A stretch of 64,000 bases of DNA from Acanthornis magna (taxonomy: Eukaryota > Chordata > Aves > Passeriformes > Acanthizidae): NCBI GenBank assembly GCA_036785705.1, contig JAWUZG010000159.1, forward strand, positions 2,790,001-2,854,000, read 5' to 3'. The notes below the pieces were generated by a model. It saw nothing but the letters and a program-made list of their open reading frames with translations. It was not told where the DNA came from and searched no databases. The position numbers were made by a program, and so were the translations under genes. Every line of letters starts with the position of its first letter. The first letter of the stretch is position 1. Shown here one piece after another: positions 47,489 to 60,790 of this stretch.

Positions 47489-50400
47489 AATTCACGCTTT
47501 CCCAGAGGAGGAGGAAAACCCCCACCGCAGCGCGGTCACCCAAAAAAGGTCACATTCAGTTGGGCGACAGCAGCACTAGGTCCCCACCAGCCTTTGCTTG
47601 ATGTAGTATAAGAAATGACAATGAGGCGGGCATATCTGTGCCCGAGCAGTAATCACAGTAATGGTGTTCATCAGAATTTACCAGTGCTGAACTTTTCCGG
47701 AGTCTGGAGTAATGCTTCCTCCTCGGTGCTACCAGTAAGGGATTTATTGTGCTTGTGTTTGCCTTCAAGCAAAAGGCACCCAGTTGATTGTTGAAGAAAA
47801 TACTTTCAAAATTAGGTGGTGCTGGTAAACGTGGTTGTGTGTGCGGGCATGTTTGTCGGTGTAAAATGCGTATGTTGATGCATATGTGTAGTGTCTTCAC
47901 GTGTGCACGCATGAATGAGTGTTCCTGTAATTTATTTACGTTATGTGTCTTTTTCCTCTCATTTTTTAGTCACTTTATTGGCACAGTTTTATTACATTTT
48001 CATAAAACTTTGCACATCATCATTTTACTGCAGCACAGGAAGGGCCACTGCATGAAAACCACTGGTCTCCTGAAAAATTGCTTTGGCCTGTTCAAGCCAA
48101 CAAACTCATGTATAATATTTTTCATCACTTTATTTTATCCTTAATAAAAAGAAGTGATGTTTTGGGACAGTGCAGGGTGTTGGTTTCCCGTTGTGCCCCC
48201 GGCAGCTTTGCCATAAGAATGACAAGAGAACCAGCCTACCTTTGCTTCCCCTGGTTCCCAAATGCATCCATCCTACTTTTATTGATTTGCTGAAAGTAAA
48301 TCTCATGTCCTGTGCTCTTCACACAGATGTCATGAAGAAATCCTTATGCCTTCCATTTGAAGATTACATTACCTTAAGTATTTTTTATCTCCTGGCAGCT
48401 TCAGTGTAAAGCAAACTCCCCAGCTGACAGCCATAGTGGGTGCACTCAGTGTTTACAGCAGAACTGAGGCTGTAGGGGAAAAAGATGAAAATCTCTCGCA
48501 AAATGTTAAAATGGCTGCTGACTTGGAGGCCTCTGGCTCAGTTTTGCATCCTTTCCAATGTCCAAGAAAATACAATTTTACTTCTAACAAGTTTTCTCCC
48601 CTCGGCTTTTTCCCTCTCGTGCCTCAGTCGGTTTCCTGGAAGATTTGAGGACAGAAAACACTTTAGTTACAGGGGCTCTATTACTCCTAACAGTCCCTGT
48701 TGCAATTGGATGTGGCACCGTATAGAATAATCTTGGTACCTGGAGATTGCACAACACAGGGGAGCTCATTCCTGTCTGACTTGGCTCCTTTTTCAGGTGC
48801 TTGCTTGTAGCAGCTCGCAAAAAACATTTTTTGGGGGGTAAACAATGCACAAAGAGCACCTTCTCTCAACTGTTTCTCTCCCATGTAGGTGCTTGGGACT
48901 GGTCTTATATTTTATTTCATTAAAAGCAAACCCAAAATCCCCTGCCAGGCAAGAGCTTTTCCTTTTTCTTTTCAACTGCTTGCTGAAGTTCTCATCCTTG
49001 CAAATTCTCTCCCCTGTAAGTGCTTCTGCCCTCGGTGGGATTCTGCTCCACCCTGCAGACAGACTCGTTCCTATATAAATACGTGAGAAATTAATTCTTG
49101 ACCCCGTTGAGCATGCGTGTCCGTAGATATTTACTTTGTTTTTGGTTTTTGGAGTTAAATCCAATTTGGTAGCGGCATCTGATCATTCCAACGAAATTCT
49201 GTTGACTTTCCTTCTCCAGTTGCCTTGCCCCGAGGCGCAGAAAAGATCAAGGCGTGTGCCCATGGACACACACTGACTGGAGCGAGTGGCTCACCAGATT
49301 TGAATTCAGATGATCTTCGCTTCCTATATTCCTAAATAAGCCCCACATGGCCCTGCCTCCCCGGCAGCATCCTCGCTGACATTTTCCCTCTCCCTCCTCA
49401 CGCTCGGGGTCCCTGGGAAGACCGACCCTCTATTGTGGCAGTGGTGTCACCCAAGTCACCTCCTGGCTCCTTCTGGAGCAGTGACAGCCAATTGGAAAGG
49501 AGGTGCAGCTACATCTCAGCTATTTTCTAGCAGTCTCCTGCTGCTATCATAGCCTGAGGCGACTTGAACCTGCCCTGGGGACCAGCCAGTCCCCAGCTGC
49601 TGCCGAGTGGAGAGGCATAAAGGTGGCTTCAAGCCATCTTTGTTCTCCAATCCTCGTCTTGCGCTGAGCCCGGTCAAGTCACAGGGGAGAATCTGGGCCA
49701 GAGTTTATGAAATGCTTTGCTACACAAACTTGCCCTCGCTGCCAAAAGCATCTTTCTGGTTCTCTGAGCTCCTGTGTCCTGCCCTTCGCTTCTTGCCCTG
49801 CGAAGATTCCGGCCAGGATCCCGGCTCTGTGAAAGCACCGGGCTGTAACGTGAAGTGTCATCGCCGGGCTGTCCTTTGCTGCTCTCTCTGTGTCTCTGTC
49901 ACTGCTGGAGCCACGGGCTGAGCCTCAGAGAGAGCCCTGCACAGAGCTGGGGACCCCGGGAAGGAAGCAGGACTGGTATACAGAGGGAGGAGGAGGTGCA
50001 TCACTGGCTGAGCAATTCCTTGTTTTTGCAAGGAAAACGGGCACTTTCAATGGGAATTTTTTTTATTCATGTAGTCACATCCCTGCTTAGCCTCTGGTTT
50101 TACACACCTGTAATTCCCCTCACAGTTTGACACTCAGCTTTTGTTTCTCGTGCCATGGAGTTAATCCATTTCTGACACTAATTTCACTCTCCTAACTTCA
50201 GAGCATCTTCTCGTTTTCAAATGAGACAAGTGCCAGCCTCATGAAATTCACTGATCGACATTATTTGGGCAGTTGAATTCTGGCACCTTTTTTTCTGTTC
50301 TCTGGCCCTTCCTGTGAGTTCCTGTGTAACACCCAACACACACAGTTCTGCTGCCTGAAACACTCTCAATGGCTGGGTTTAGCTGTCTGAAGTGAAAGAT

Positions 50401-52111
50401 CTATGTTCACCTACCCAATGGCATTAAAAAAACTGACACAAGGAGTGCTCCAGTTAAAAGGAGATAATGCAGGTGACCAGGCTAAGGCATGGAAGATATT
50501 TTATTCAGCCCAGAGAAAAAGGTATGTCTCTGCTCATTTGCACTGGAGTGTAATTCCCATCAGGTCCTGCAATAGGAGCAGCACTCATTTTTTCACTTTA
50601 GTATAATTGAGAAACTTCTAAAAGCTCCGAGGGGCTGCGGGTTGGGGTTTTGTTGGCCAGCACAAAGGGGCTCATCCTGGCAGTGATGTGAGGGGTATCT
50701 GCTCAGACAGGAATGCCCCAAAACCAGTCCCATGATGGCCAAGGCTGATATTTTTTTCGTCACAAATCTTCTGATGACTCTCTAATGACTTTCAGTCGGT
50801 TTGCTGCGCTGACCTATGATTCATTCACCACATTATCCCAGCTGTTGGCCTGAAACGCTCTCTTCGAGTTAGAACTGAAGTTCTAACAAGTTTATTCTGA
50901 TCTCGATTTCCATTCAGATGTGATTTTACCCTGAATTTGGGGTTTTGTTTGGTCCAGCTGTTAAAATTCAGGATCAGTATAGCCCAAATTTGGAGATGGT
51001 GGAGTTTAACCCAAATATGAAAAAACTCCAACACAGTGGACATTGATTTTGAGGGAAAAACATTAATAACTTGGGGTGGATTGGAGAAGGTCTGTTCACA
51101 TAAACTTGGTCATCTCAATTCAGAAATCTTGATTTCTAGTATGTGTCTAAACAGCCATTACACAGCAGACAAAGTGTCTTCATTCGTTCAGGAGCTGAAA
51201 AGTGGAAATTACATGTCTTTCCTCTTCATTTTCTCTGGGCAAATCTTTTAACTAATTTATGGAGTAGTTAATCTGGGTTCGCACGTGTGTGGGTAAATGA
51301 GCATGTCATGTGTCTTCATGTGCAGGAGAAAAAATTATTTCCTGATGGCAAGATAATGGAAACATATTGGGGGTGAGAGAAGGGTTTCATTACAAAAGCA
51401 CAGCTTCAAGACTACGATCCTTGCATATGAATCGTGACTCATCTGCTCCAGAATGAGAAAAAGGAGAAAAAAAAATCACTGGGAGTCAGATTATTGTACC
51501 TAACTCAACATCTAAAAGTCAGACAACTAATTAAGCCTGGGCTGTCTCCATCCTGAGGAATAATAGATAACAGCTTCCCAAGGGTAATTCATGTCACTGC
51601 AGAATAGGTGGACAAGTCGCCTTCTGGGGATGCTTATCTCTTGGCATTGACTGCAGAAGCTGCACAGATAGCTCAGAATAGATGCCTGGTTTTCAGGGAC
51701 AGGAACACAGCGAGAGGAGCCCCTGCCTTACAGCCTAGTGCTAGAATTAGGACTTTAAATGAAAGCTTAAAAGGTCGTGGTTTCCTAGCAGTTAGAATAA
51801 TCTGACCCCAATAAGAAGCAGCCCATCAGCAGCCAGAATGACCCAGGGCAATGTGAAATTAAAAACAGTTTTCATTAAAGCTGCCAAGGGAAAGTGTTTG
51901 TATCTGTGGGAGGCAAGTCTGGTCACTAAATAGTATGGGATGATAACAATGAAAGAGATAAATGTGTAGGGGCACATGGCATGAATTATGCTGACAAATC
52001 TCAGAGTTGAGGTCGGAAAGTTGAAGGTTGTGGACAGTGTCTGCCTCTGGGACATGGAATGCTCAACCAGCTCAGAGCCTCTCTCAGAGGCCCATCAGAA
52101 AGACCTATTGA

Positions 52112-52404
52112 GTCTCAGAGCCCTAGAATAGTTTAGGTTGGAAAAGCCCCCTAAGATCACCATCCAACCATTAACTCACCACTCAAGCCCACCACTGAAC
52201 CATGTCCACAAGTTCTACATCTTTTAAATCCCTCCAGGTGTGGTGGCTCCACCGCTGCTCTGGGCAGCCTGTGCCAGGGCTTGACAACGCTTTTGGTGAG
52301 GAAGTTTTTCCTGATATTCAATCTGGTCCTCCCCTGGCACAACTTGAGGCCGTTTCCTCTTGTCCTATCACTCGTTACTTGGGAGAAGAGACCGACCCCC
52401 AGGC
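52112..52404 (-). mobile_element. CR1 LINE 3'-region fragment, minus strand
   Basis: The left edge has AGAATAGTTTAGGTTGGAAA followed by AGCCCCCTAAGATCACC. It continues with TTGACAACGCTTTTGGTGAG and CTTGAGGCCGTTTCCTCTTG, all in CR1 order read from the 3' end. It is 5'-truncated and diverged. Confidence 0.9.
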
Positions 52405-55400
52405 AAACTGAATTTATCACAAGATAGTTGAGGGAGGTTAAATTTGTGCTTCTCTGTTGCCCAGGAGCTGTGAGCTGAACATGGTTGATGTTATTCGCTG
52501 TAAGAAGACGATGCTCAGACACACTGCAAAAATCAGCCAGGATGAACGTAGCGAAAAGTCCCAATTCCACAGCTATAAACCGGGAAAAAAGCAGTGCACA
52601 TCCAAGGTGGCATTTTGCACCTGAGAACACAGCAAACAGCAGTGCATTTCTGAAATGCATAGTATGGCACTGCATCGCACACTTGGCCCTGATTAATGCC
52701 ATGTGAAAGTGGCCTGATGCAGTGTGTTATTTGTCCTGATGTATTCTGGAGCTTCTGTGAGCAAATGTTAAGGAGGCTGTGAAGCTGTCACGCTTTGTAA
52801 AGGCTCCTCAAAGGCTGTGGATTTAGTATCTACAATTCTAAAATGCAATCGTGTTTTTAAAGCTTTTGTTTTCCCTGGGTGGAGCCTTCACAGACACCCA
52901 GAAGGTTTTTTTAATTGATGTCCATAACTCTTCCGTGGTTAAAGCAGGGCAGCGGAGAGGGCACCGAACCACAGCTGCACTGTGATTTACTATCAAGGTT
53001 TGACAACATATTCCATACGTATCCACTGGAAAATACTCTTAATTTGCACTCAAACACAACAAGTCTGCCGTCGAGATATCCACAAATTCTGAAATTCAGT
53101 GATGGAGTGAGGGTGGAGAGAGTCATCGCGTTTAACCCGTGACTGCCCCATTTTTCATCCTTACAAGGACATTAAATGCAATAAAATGAGTCCTGGTGGA
53201 AGCCTGTGTCTCCCTGAAGTGGGCAAATGATAGGTTAAGAGAAAGCAAATGAAAGGTAAGATTAATAGCATTTATCATGGCAGATAGACTAGCAGTTTGC
53301 TAATTAAAGATGTTAGAACATAGAAGCAGCCAAGGATCAGTGGCTTTTAATGAGGATGTTGTAGGGTGATTTAGGTCTAATTTTCTGCTTAATAAGGCTG
53401 GTTTAAAAAGTAATTTTGTTGGGATGTGACTCTCCTAAACCTGTTCATTATCAGTGATGGGACTTCACTTCAACACTCCAGGAAATGTTGTGTTTAATTA
53501 ATATTGTGTCGGCAAGTGGATATGCTGACAGATGAGAAAAAAATTGATGAAGAACTTTCAAGGACATTGACTTCATTACACAGCTTCATTATAGCCTGAA
53601 TAACTGGCTAAATATGTCATTGGAAAGATAATGTGCCACTTTTAACTCTTTTCTGTGTGTTGTTCATGTAAGTAAGCAGAGGATTTTTTTCAAAATAGCC
53701 ACTATTGAAAAAAAAACCCATCAAGGGATCAGATCTACATTTTTTCAATGCTTCATTCTCTTTATGAGATTTCTAACTGATGGTGGAGTATGTAAAGCAA
53801 AATACTCTAGGTTATTTACATTAATTCATCAACCATTTTTCTTGGGCAGAACATGATGTTAGTAAGTGACATTCTTCACCATTGGGTAATTTTCCACAGT
53901 GCCCCTGAGACAGGAGTAGAAATTAATTTAAAAGATTTTTATTTCTCTACACTAAAAAACATTCTGAGGTATAGTGATGGACTGATCAGTGCCTATATAT
54001 ATATGTCTTGTATTTACACATTCACTTCACTTTATGCATCTGGGCTTACTGAAGAAAAATTAAATGTCCCAGAAAGTCCTAAATAATTTGCCTCTGCACA
54101 GAGAGGGATCAGCTTTAGCAGTTTGAGTGAATCACACCTCAGTTTCATATAGGCAATGTCAGCTGCCATAGCCTGCTATGAGAGCTGAGGGAGACAGGTC
54201 CTTACTGGAACATAACCAGGAGTGCTTTTAGTGTCTGCCATGAAAAAAATTGGGTACCTGGAGGGATCTCAAATGAATCTTTTCACTTCATCTCAGAATA
54301 GTTACACAGCAATCTTTATTCCCCACTGAGGAACACAGCTTTTAGCTCTGACTTAGTGGGTAGTGTATTTGTATCCTGAACTGGCAGCCGCTGCTCCTGC
54401 AGTATCCTCGAACTCTTTGATGATTTTCTTTGCAAACAGACTCATCTTTCCCTTGGCTGAGGTTAAGCTGTGAGAAAATCACCCTATGAAACAATTAAAA
54501 AAGAGAGACTCAACTAGCTCAATTAAATTTTGGCCACTGTTGTTGTTGGCAGTTGTTTGCAGACCACCCTCCACCACCTCACTGAACTTTCAACCAGAAA
54601 ACAAATCGAAAATAATCTGTTTCAGACTAAGTGATGTGGCCTGAGTGTGACCTCTGAGACTTTTGGGTTGGGGTCCTCTGATCTGTCTTTTTGCAGCAAG
54701 AAAAAAATCCTTCAAGTCTGATCTCTTAAACAGGGGTTGGGAGAGAAAAAGGAAATTACTGAGCACAGTGTCTGGAGCAGTGTTCAGCTGGGAGATACAG
54801 AAAAGCAGAAAAGTGATCCTAAAGATCACTTACAATCTTCCTGGAGAAAAACAGGTCCAGCAGCAAACCATTGACTTTTCCTGGGTCTCAGTTGCCTCTT
54901 CTTCAAGAAATAAGACTGTTTAAAGAGGAAAAGGCAATATAATCAAAGATCAACCTCTGAGGCTGAAAGCAAAAGAAGAAAAAAATGTTTTCAATCTTAA
55001 TCATTAGAGCTATTAGCCAAGAGAAGAGGCGCAGGCAGGGGAAAGAGAGGAGACGCTGACTGGAGGCGACAGCTGGAGTTTATCGGATGCGTCAGTTCTC
55101 TTTAACACCTCCATTTGGTGGCTGCTGTCACCTTCAGATGAGGGCTTTCACAGGACAGGATTCAGGGAAGCATTCTGCCGTGTCAGCCCCATTACACACC
55201 GGGGAGCTTTGTCCCCATCCCGGGGTTTGCATTTCCCCTTTCCCATTGCTCTGGAGCACGTCGGTGTCCCTGTGCCACCTCAGAGTCCCCACGTGCCAGC
55301 ACCCCTTCATAATGACTCATTAATTTCTTACCCTCGGTAAGAGGAGGGCAACACTCAGCCCAAATCTTCCACGGAAGAGGAGTCAGCAGCATTCTTCCAT

Positions 55401-55452
55401 CATTGTACAGCTGAGCCCACTCCAGCACCTTCCGCCTGCACAAACTCGGGGG
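52405..55452. other. Non-coding interval, nothing recognised
   Basis: Mixed AT-rich DNA with short random open frames. No mobile element, RNA gene or clear repeat seen. Confidence 0.55.
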
Positions 55453-55734
55453 GACATCCTGGGGCTGGGGAAGAGCAAGGGACGAAGCAGAGCCACCATC
55501 CTGTCCCCAGGCTGGCTGTGTGGGTACCTGAGTAATGACCTCCTGAAAGGGGAATGGCAGGGTTAGAACCTCACGGTGTGAATATCTTGGGGAGACATCC
55601 TGGGGTTGGGGAAGAGCAAGGGATGAAGCAAAGCCACCATCCTGTCCCCACTCTGGCTGTGTTGGTACCTGAGTAATGACCTCCCCAGTGGGGAATTGCA
55701 GGGTTAGGACCTCACAGTTTGAATACCACAGGAG
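55453..55734. repeat. 141-bp tandem duplication (two copies)
   Basis: GACATCCTGGGG starts at 55453 and 55594, and a third GACATC at 55735 opens a decayed flank, giving a period of 141 bases. The two full copies are similar but not identical (for example GGGCTGGGG versus GGGTTGGGG). Since 141 is 47 codons, a 236-residue frame on the - strand (55192-55902) stays open across it and shows the 47-residue repeat. I see no gene-like features otherwise. Confidence 0.92.
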
Positions 55735-58700
55735 GACATCTGCCAGGGGAGCCAAACACTGCCTGGCACTGGAGCAATGCTCTGAGACACTCATAGGGAT
55801 CAGCCAGCGGGAGAGAAGGTGCCTTGGGAACGTATTGCTGGCTGAGCCTGTTAAATGTGCATTTAGCTGGGTATGTGGCATCCTGGGTAAAATTCTGCTC
55901 ACGTGGGATTTGTTCCTTGGTTTTTCAGTGTTTGGACAGCCAGAAATATCACATGGACTTTATTTAAAATAACATACTCCCTTACCTTGGTCCATGGAGG
56001 GATGTGCCTTACCTGTTTATCTGCATTTAATTGTGTTGGTTATGTATTAGTGCCAAAAGCTGGCTCCTTCCACTTCTGGCTGCCTGATGCCTGCTGCAGT
56101 CAAAAAGCAGCACAAATTTGCTTGGAAACATATTATTTACAGCAGGAAATGTTATTCCCAGACTGACACAGCTAAGAAATAAATGCAAAAGTTTTTCAGA
56201 GCCTGTTAAACTCAACATGGGTTGAGACCCACTGGAAACCTTAACCATGTGGGCATGGATGAAGATAAATCTGTTTAAAATTGGGATTAATAGGTGTGAA
56301 CTGATTCAAACTTTTGGGGCAGGAAGACCCAACTGCCTGGATGCTCCACAGTGGCACCACATTCCAGTTTGGATGTGAGATTCCCATGTGGGGGCTCTTG
56401 GCTTCTGTCTGACAGGCAGGAAGCTCGGGATTTTATTCAGTTTGGTTTCTCTTGTTCCTCAGCTCGGTGTTTAATTGTTCCATGGCCAAGGGGCTAATTA
56501 ATTCCTATGCAGGGCAATTAAAACACATCGGATGTGATCAGTTCTGCAGCACTGGCAATGAGGTGGCGCAGAATGCTGTCCTGCACTGGGAAAAGACACA
56601 TTCCCATTTGCCTTCTGATCCTGCTGCAAATAGAGCTGAAGCCCCAGGGTGTGGGGTAGGTTCAGACTGAGCTCAGGCAGCTGGAAGAGGAGGCAGACAC
56701 ATTTTTGGGGATGGAAAGAAGGGGTGATAGCAACCCAGCTGTGCCAGCAGCACTGGTTCTCAGGAGGAGGCTGTAGCTCTCTTGTGTGGGTTCTGGATTA
56801 TCCCAGCTGAGCTTTCACCTTGGGGACTGGAGCAGAGAGTCCTTCAGCACACGCTGTGTAAATATTTAGGTGAAATTTTGAAACCAGAGTGCCATTAGAA
56901 ATTTGGCTCTTTGTAGTCTGCTTTGTAATGCATTACAATGCACAATTACGTAATTGTCAGTTATCCAAGAGTTTAGTATTTTGCAACATGCCAAAATCAA
57001 AAGTGTGTTCTTATTAGCATCCCAAAGGTACTTAAGTGTTTAGTAAATACTGGAAGATACATTTCTTGCCCCAGAGAACATACAGTCTGAAAAATTAATA
57101 TTGATTCTAGACAAATCAATGTTTGCTTACTAAAATCACGGGCTGAATACTTTATAAGCACCCACCCAGCTGCAGGGATGTTGCAAGCTCTGTCTCCCTG
57201 TGATGCCATAAACAGCCTGACTCTGTATTCAAGGCTTCACCTCACCATGCAGCTTTAAAATTGTGGTAATAATGTTATTTAACAACATCTCCCGTCAGGA
57301 AGAGCGAAGGGAAAAAAAAACAAGACTTTTTTCTGCAGATCCCCAGTGGATTTCTTTTAGGCAAGGCCCATGTACATTAATACAAATCATATTTTATGTT
57401 ACTCACAGGACATAGAGATAATCAGAAAGCTATCTTCATAAACAGAGGGTTATTCATAATCCCTCACATGGCATTTCAATTATCAGTCTGATGACGATGT
57501 GACATTATGGATGAGGTTGTGATTAAATTTTCTTGTGTAATGACCCTAAGTAAATCTTTGCAATTTTCATTTTGCAGAGATTTAATATAGATTGGTGGCC
57601 TGTTGTTTGGCCCCTGTTTAATCCAAAATCGCTCATTAAATTGGGACCAGTAAACATCTGATGATTGCATTTCATGGACTGAGCTATGAATTTAACATAT
57701 TAAATCTACATTCCAGATGGATATAAGCATCTGTTCTCATTATGGTTATTGGTGTTAATCTGAAACCCTGACCTGTTTCCCCTAACATTACTCATATTAA
57801 ATTCCATCCCAAATTCTAACATATATTGGCATGAAGGCAGGAGATAGCTAAAATACCTTCACGTGCACATAATCCAGTGAAAGATGAAGAGCAGAAATTA
57901 GGGGACAATGACACGAACTTCTTGTTCTCAGAAGGTGGCTTTCATTGCTGCAGAATGTAAAACAACTGCTTTGTTTTACAGCATCAAAAAAAAAACAAAA
58001 CCAAAAAACCCCAGTAGTCAATTCTATTTGACCACGTACTTGCTAATCACCAGGCTTGAACTGTATCCTTTACAGAGCAGCACAGCCCTAATTTGTAAAT
58101 CTGATTTGTCACTAAATCTCGTCAGAGTTTGACCCAGCATCTTGCAGGCACTTGCCTGGCAGCAGCCAAGCTCCTCTGCTCCAGAGACACTCAGCTCAAA
58201 GTCAAATTAATCGGTGACTTCCAAAGACCATTAGGAAGAAGATATGTGTTCCAGGGCTGCTGAGAGCTTCTCCACACTGCATGATTCATGTTTATTGCAG
58301 TTGGGGCATTTATTTATTAGATTGCTCGGTGTAATGGGAAATTTAAAATGACACACATTGTATTACAGGGAGGCTTAGCAAAATATTATCTCCCTGTTAT
58401 TGTAAATCAAACAATTCTCAATGTCAGCACAGATCACCTTTGCTCAGCAGAAGTTTCTCCAGAGGGTTTGTACGGTTCCTCGGATATATTTTTGGCTTTC
58501 ATTTCAGGAAACGTGCCCTCTTCCCAAGCTGATGTGTGAGACAGGCTGCCCAGCTCGGGGCTGGGTTGGGATCCTGACTTTAATCCCGGATTTACCTGGG
58601 ACTTCTCACCCAGGTCCTGTGCCTAAAGGATCAGACAATTCAGCCCCATGGTAAAAAGAAGATTAGCCAGAAGGGTGGATGTAGTTTTTGCCTTGAAAAA

Positions 58701-60083
58701 GGAGGAAAACTATCAATATTTTAAAAGAGAAGAAGTAGATTCATTGTACCAATCTTGTACCAAAAGGCACAAACTCCTCCCAACACCTCGTTAGCCGATG
58801 ACCTGGGGTTTTCCTGGCTTGTTAGGGCAGGAGGAATCCATCCTCTGGGGTGGTGGGAGAGGGAAAAACAGCCAAGAAAACTGCAAGTAGCAGAAAAGTC
58901 TGTCTGGATCCTAGAAAAGCTGGGCTGGAGCCAAAAATCTGAACTAAGCCCATCACTGGGGTTTGCCCTCCCACAGCATCTTCCCTTGGTCCAGGCTCCC
59001 TGCATGCAGACCATGAGTGGCTACAGCAGGAAAAAGCCTTAGGGGAAGGCTTTGGGAGATATTAAATCTCAGATATTCACCTGCCACATATGCAGACTGT
59101 CCCTGCAGGACAAACTGTTGGAAAAAGTACCAAAGTTCTGGTTTTTGGTTAAGAAGTGAAATGCAGCGTTTCCTGATGGCTGCGCTGGACATTCACTTGT
59201 CTGTAAAATTTCCCTGTGATCGTAACAGGTTGAAAAGTGAAGAAACACAAATGCTGAGTTTCCAATCTGAACTGAAGCTTGTATATAAGGGAAAAGGGGA
59301 TTTAAGTATGTAGTATATATTAGAGAGTGCATCATCAGAACACTGGCACAGCCTCATGTACCCATTTTTAAAGGGCAAAAAAAATCTGATCTCTGAAATA
59401 TTGGCTCAAAGACCACAGAACAGAAGGGGGGGGGAAGAACTGCAGTGTCCAGTGGGTGAAAACACCCACCAAGGTGTGCATTCACCACCACTAGTGATTG
59501 TAACAGAAGGACAAAAAAACCCCATCCCTGTCATTAGTAATTAAGCCTGCATCACTCAGGGCAGAGCGCTGTGTGTGCAATGAGGCTAATTAACACCAAA
59601 GTGCTGTCTGACTGAAGGAGTTTGGTGCAGGCAGCACAGCAGAGGGGCTCTCCAGCGAGGCTGGATGCACTTCAGTCCAAGCTCTTTGACCTGGGCTCCC
59701 TGCCCTGACGGTGGATTTGGAGATGGCCAAAATGTTGGTGGCACTCAGCAGCAGCTGCTGGTGTTGGGATGGCAGCAGTGAGTGCCCGAGTGCAGAGTGA
59801 GGAAATGCTGCTTCAAGTGATCAACCCAAAGTCGTCTCACTCCAGAAAATGTGCTTTTATATCCAGGTGTTGGTCCACCGGGTTTTTGCCGGGTTGGTGT
59901 CAGGAGGAATTGGCAGAAGAAGTTTGGGTGTGTGGGCACCAGCAGGAGCCACCAGCTCAGCAGCTTGGGGAGTGGGAATAGGCCAAGGAGAGGTGTCCTG
60001 GAGGAGCTTCTCTGGCCGAGGGGATCACAGCAAGGGTGTGCACAGGGCTCAGCCACAGGATGAGGTGGCCCTTGCTTAGGTCC
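55735..60083. other. Non-coding interval with enhancer-like stretch
   Basis: No coding exon recognised. The part at 57360-57740 is unusually rich in homeodomain-like cores. A G9 homopolymer lies near 59427. Confidence 0.55.
57360..57740. promoter_or_regulatory. Enhancer-like stretch with ATTA cores and a CATCTG E-box
   Basis: Long AT-rich but complex sequence with many ATTA/TAAT cores and a CATCTG E-box at 57655-57660 followed directly by ATGATTGCATTTC. Short-period repeats are absent, which argues against simple low complexity. Confidence 0.35.
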
Positions 60084-60189
60084 TTCTAGTGGAATGTGTC
60101 CCCACACATGGCAGGGGTTTGGAACCAGTTGAACTTTGAGGGTCTCTTCCCACCTAAACCATTCCACGATTCTGTGATGTGATTCTGTC
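60084..60189 (+). mobile_element. CR1 LINE 3'-terminal fragment, plus strand
   Basis: The sequence ends CCACCTAAACCATTCCACGA then TTCTGTGATGTGATTCTGT, the CR1 3' end with its 8-base-type tail. GGAATGTGTCCCCACACATG and GCAGGGGTTTGGAACCAG precede it. About 100 bases are recognisable. Confidence 0.88.
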
Positions 60190-60469
60190 TGCTGGTGCTT
60201 CTCCACTGGCTGCAGCCCACAGGAGTGGTAGTTAACCAGAAAGAGATTTCCACAGCCCAACTGTGGAACTAGTGGACCTAGCCAGAATTAAAGATACCCT
60301 CCCTAAGAACTGATTCGCACCATTTTAAATAGAGCAAGAAATTATCTGTGCCAGTGAAGACACTCCTTAAATTCTCCCAACCTCCAAAACGAGGATTATT
60401 GAGAGGGGATAAAGCTGAATGCTGATTTCAGGGAACTATGATGTAGCTCCCAGCACAACAGACCAAAGA

Positions 60470-60790
60470 TTTTAATTGCTTGTTAACTACTATTGTGGCA
60501 CACGAGTTAGCAAAGCTGAAGCCGTCTGACATAAATCACATGTCCCAGCCCAATAAATCTCCTCTCCAAGTGACAGCTTTGCAGACAGCAGTGAATGAGC
60601 GCGGCCGATGCCCAGACCTGTACGTACAACTGCCGCCTGCAAACCGCTGACAGATCTGTTGAGACCAAAACACTTGGCACTCTGCTAATGTCTGTCATTA
60701 TGGTGATTGATACAACCCCTCTATCACACTCTGCAGTTGTCTGCATTTGCAAAGCTTTATTAAATTACTGCGTCTCCCAACTGTTATCCG
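60470..60790. promoter_or_regulatory. Enhancer-like stretch with MEIS/PBX-type sites
   Basis: It contains TGACAG (60571-60576, MEIS type), a small CpG group (GAGCGCGGCCGATGC near 60598) and TGATTGAT (60704-60711, PBX type). The surrounding sequence is complex and non-repetitive. Motif reading only. Confidence 0.35.

Larger units (their letters stand above)
42021..52110. other. Non-coding downstream flank of BHLHE23, no transposon recognised
   Basis: About 10 kb without a recognised gene or mobile element. It contains an (ATA)n microsatellite (42659-42679), a 25-base T run (47464-47488) and two CpG-containing, enhancer-like stretches around 47150-47420 and 47550-47800. Confidence 0.55.
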
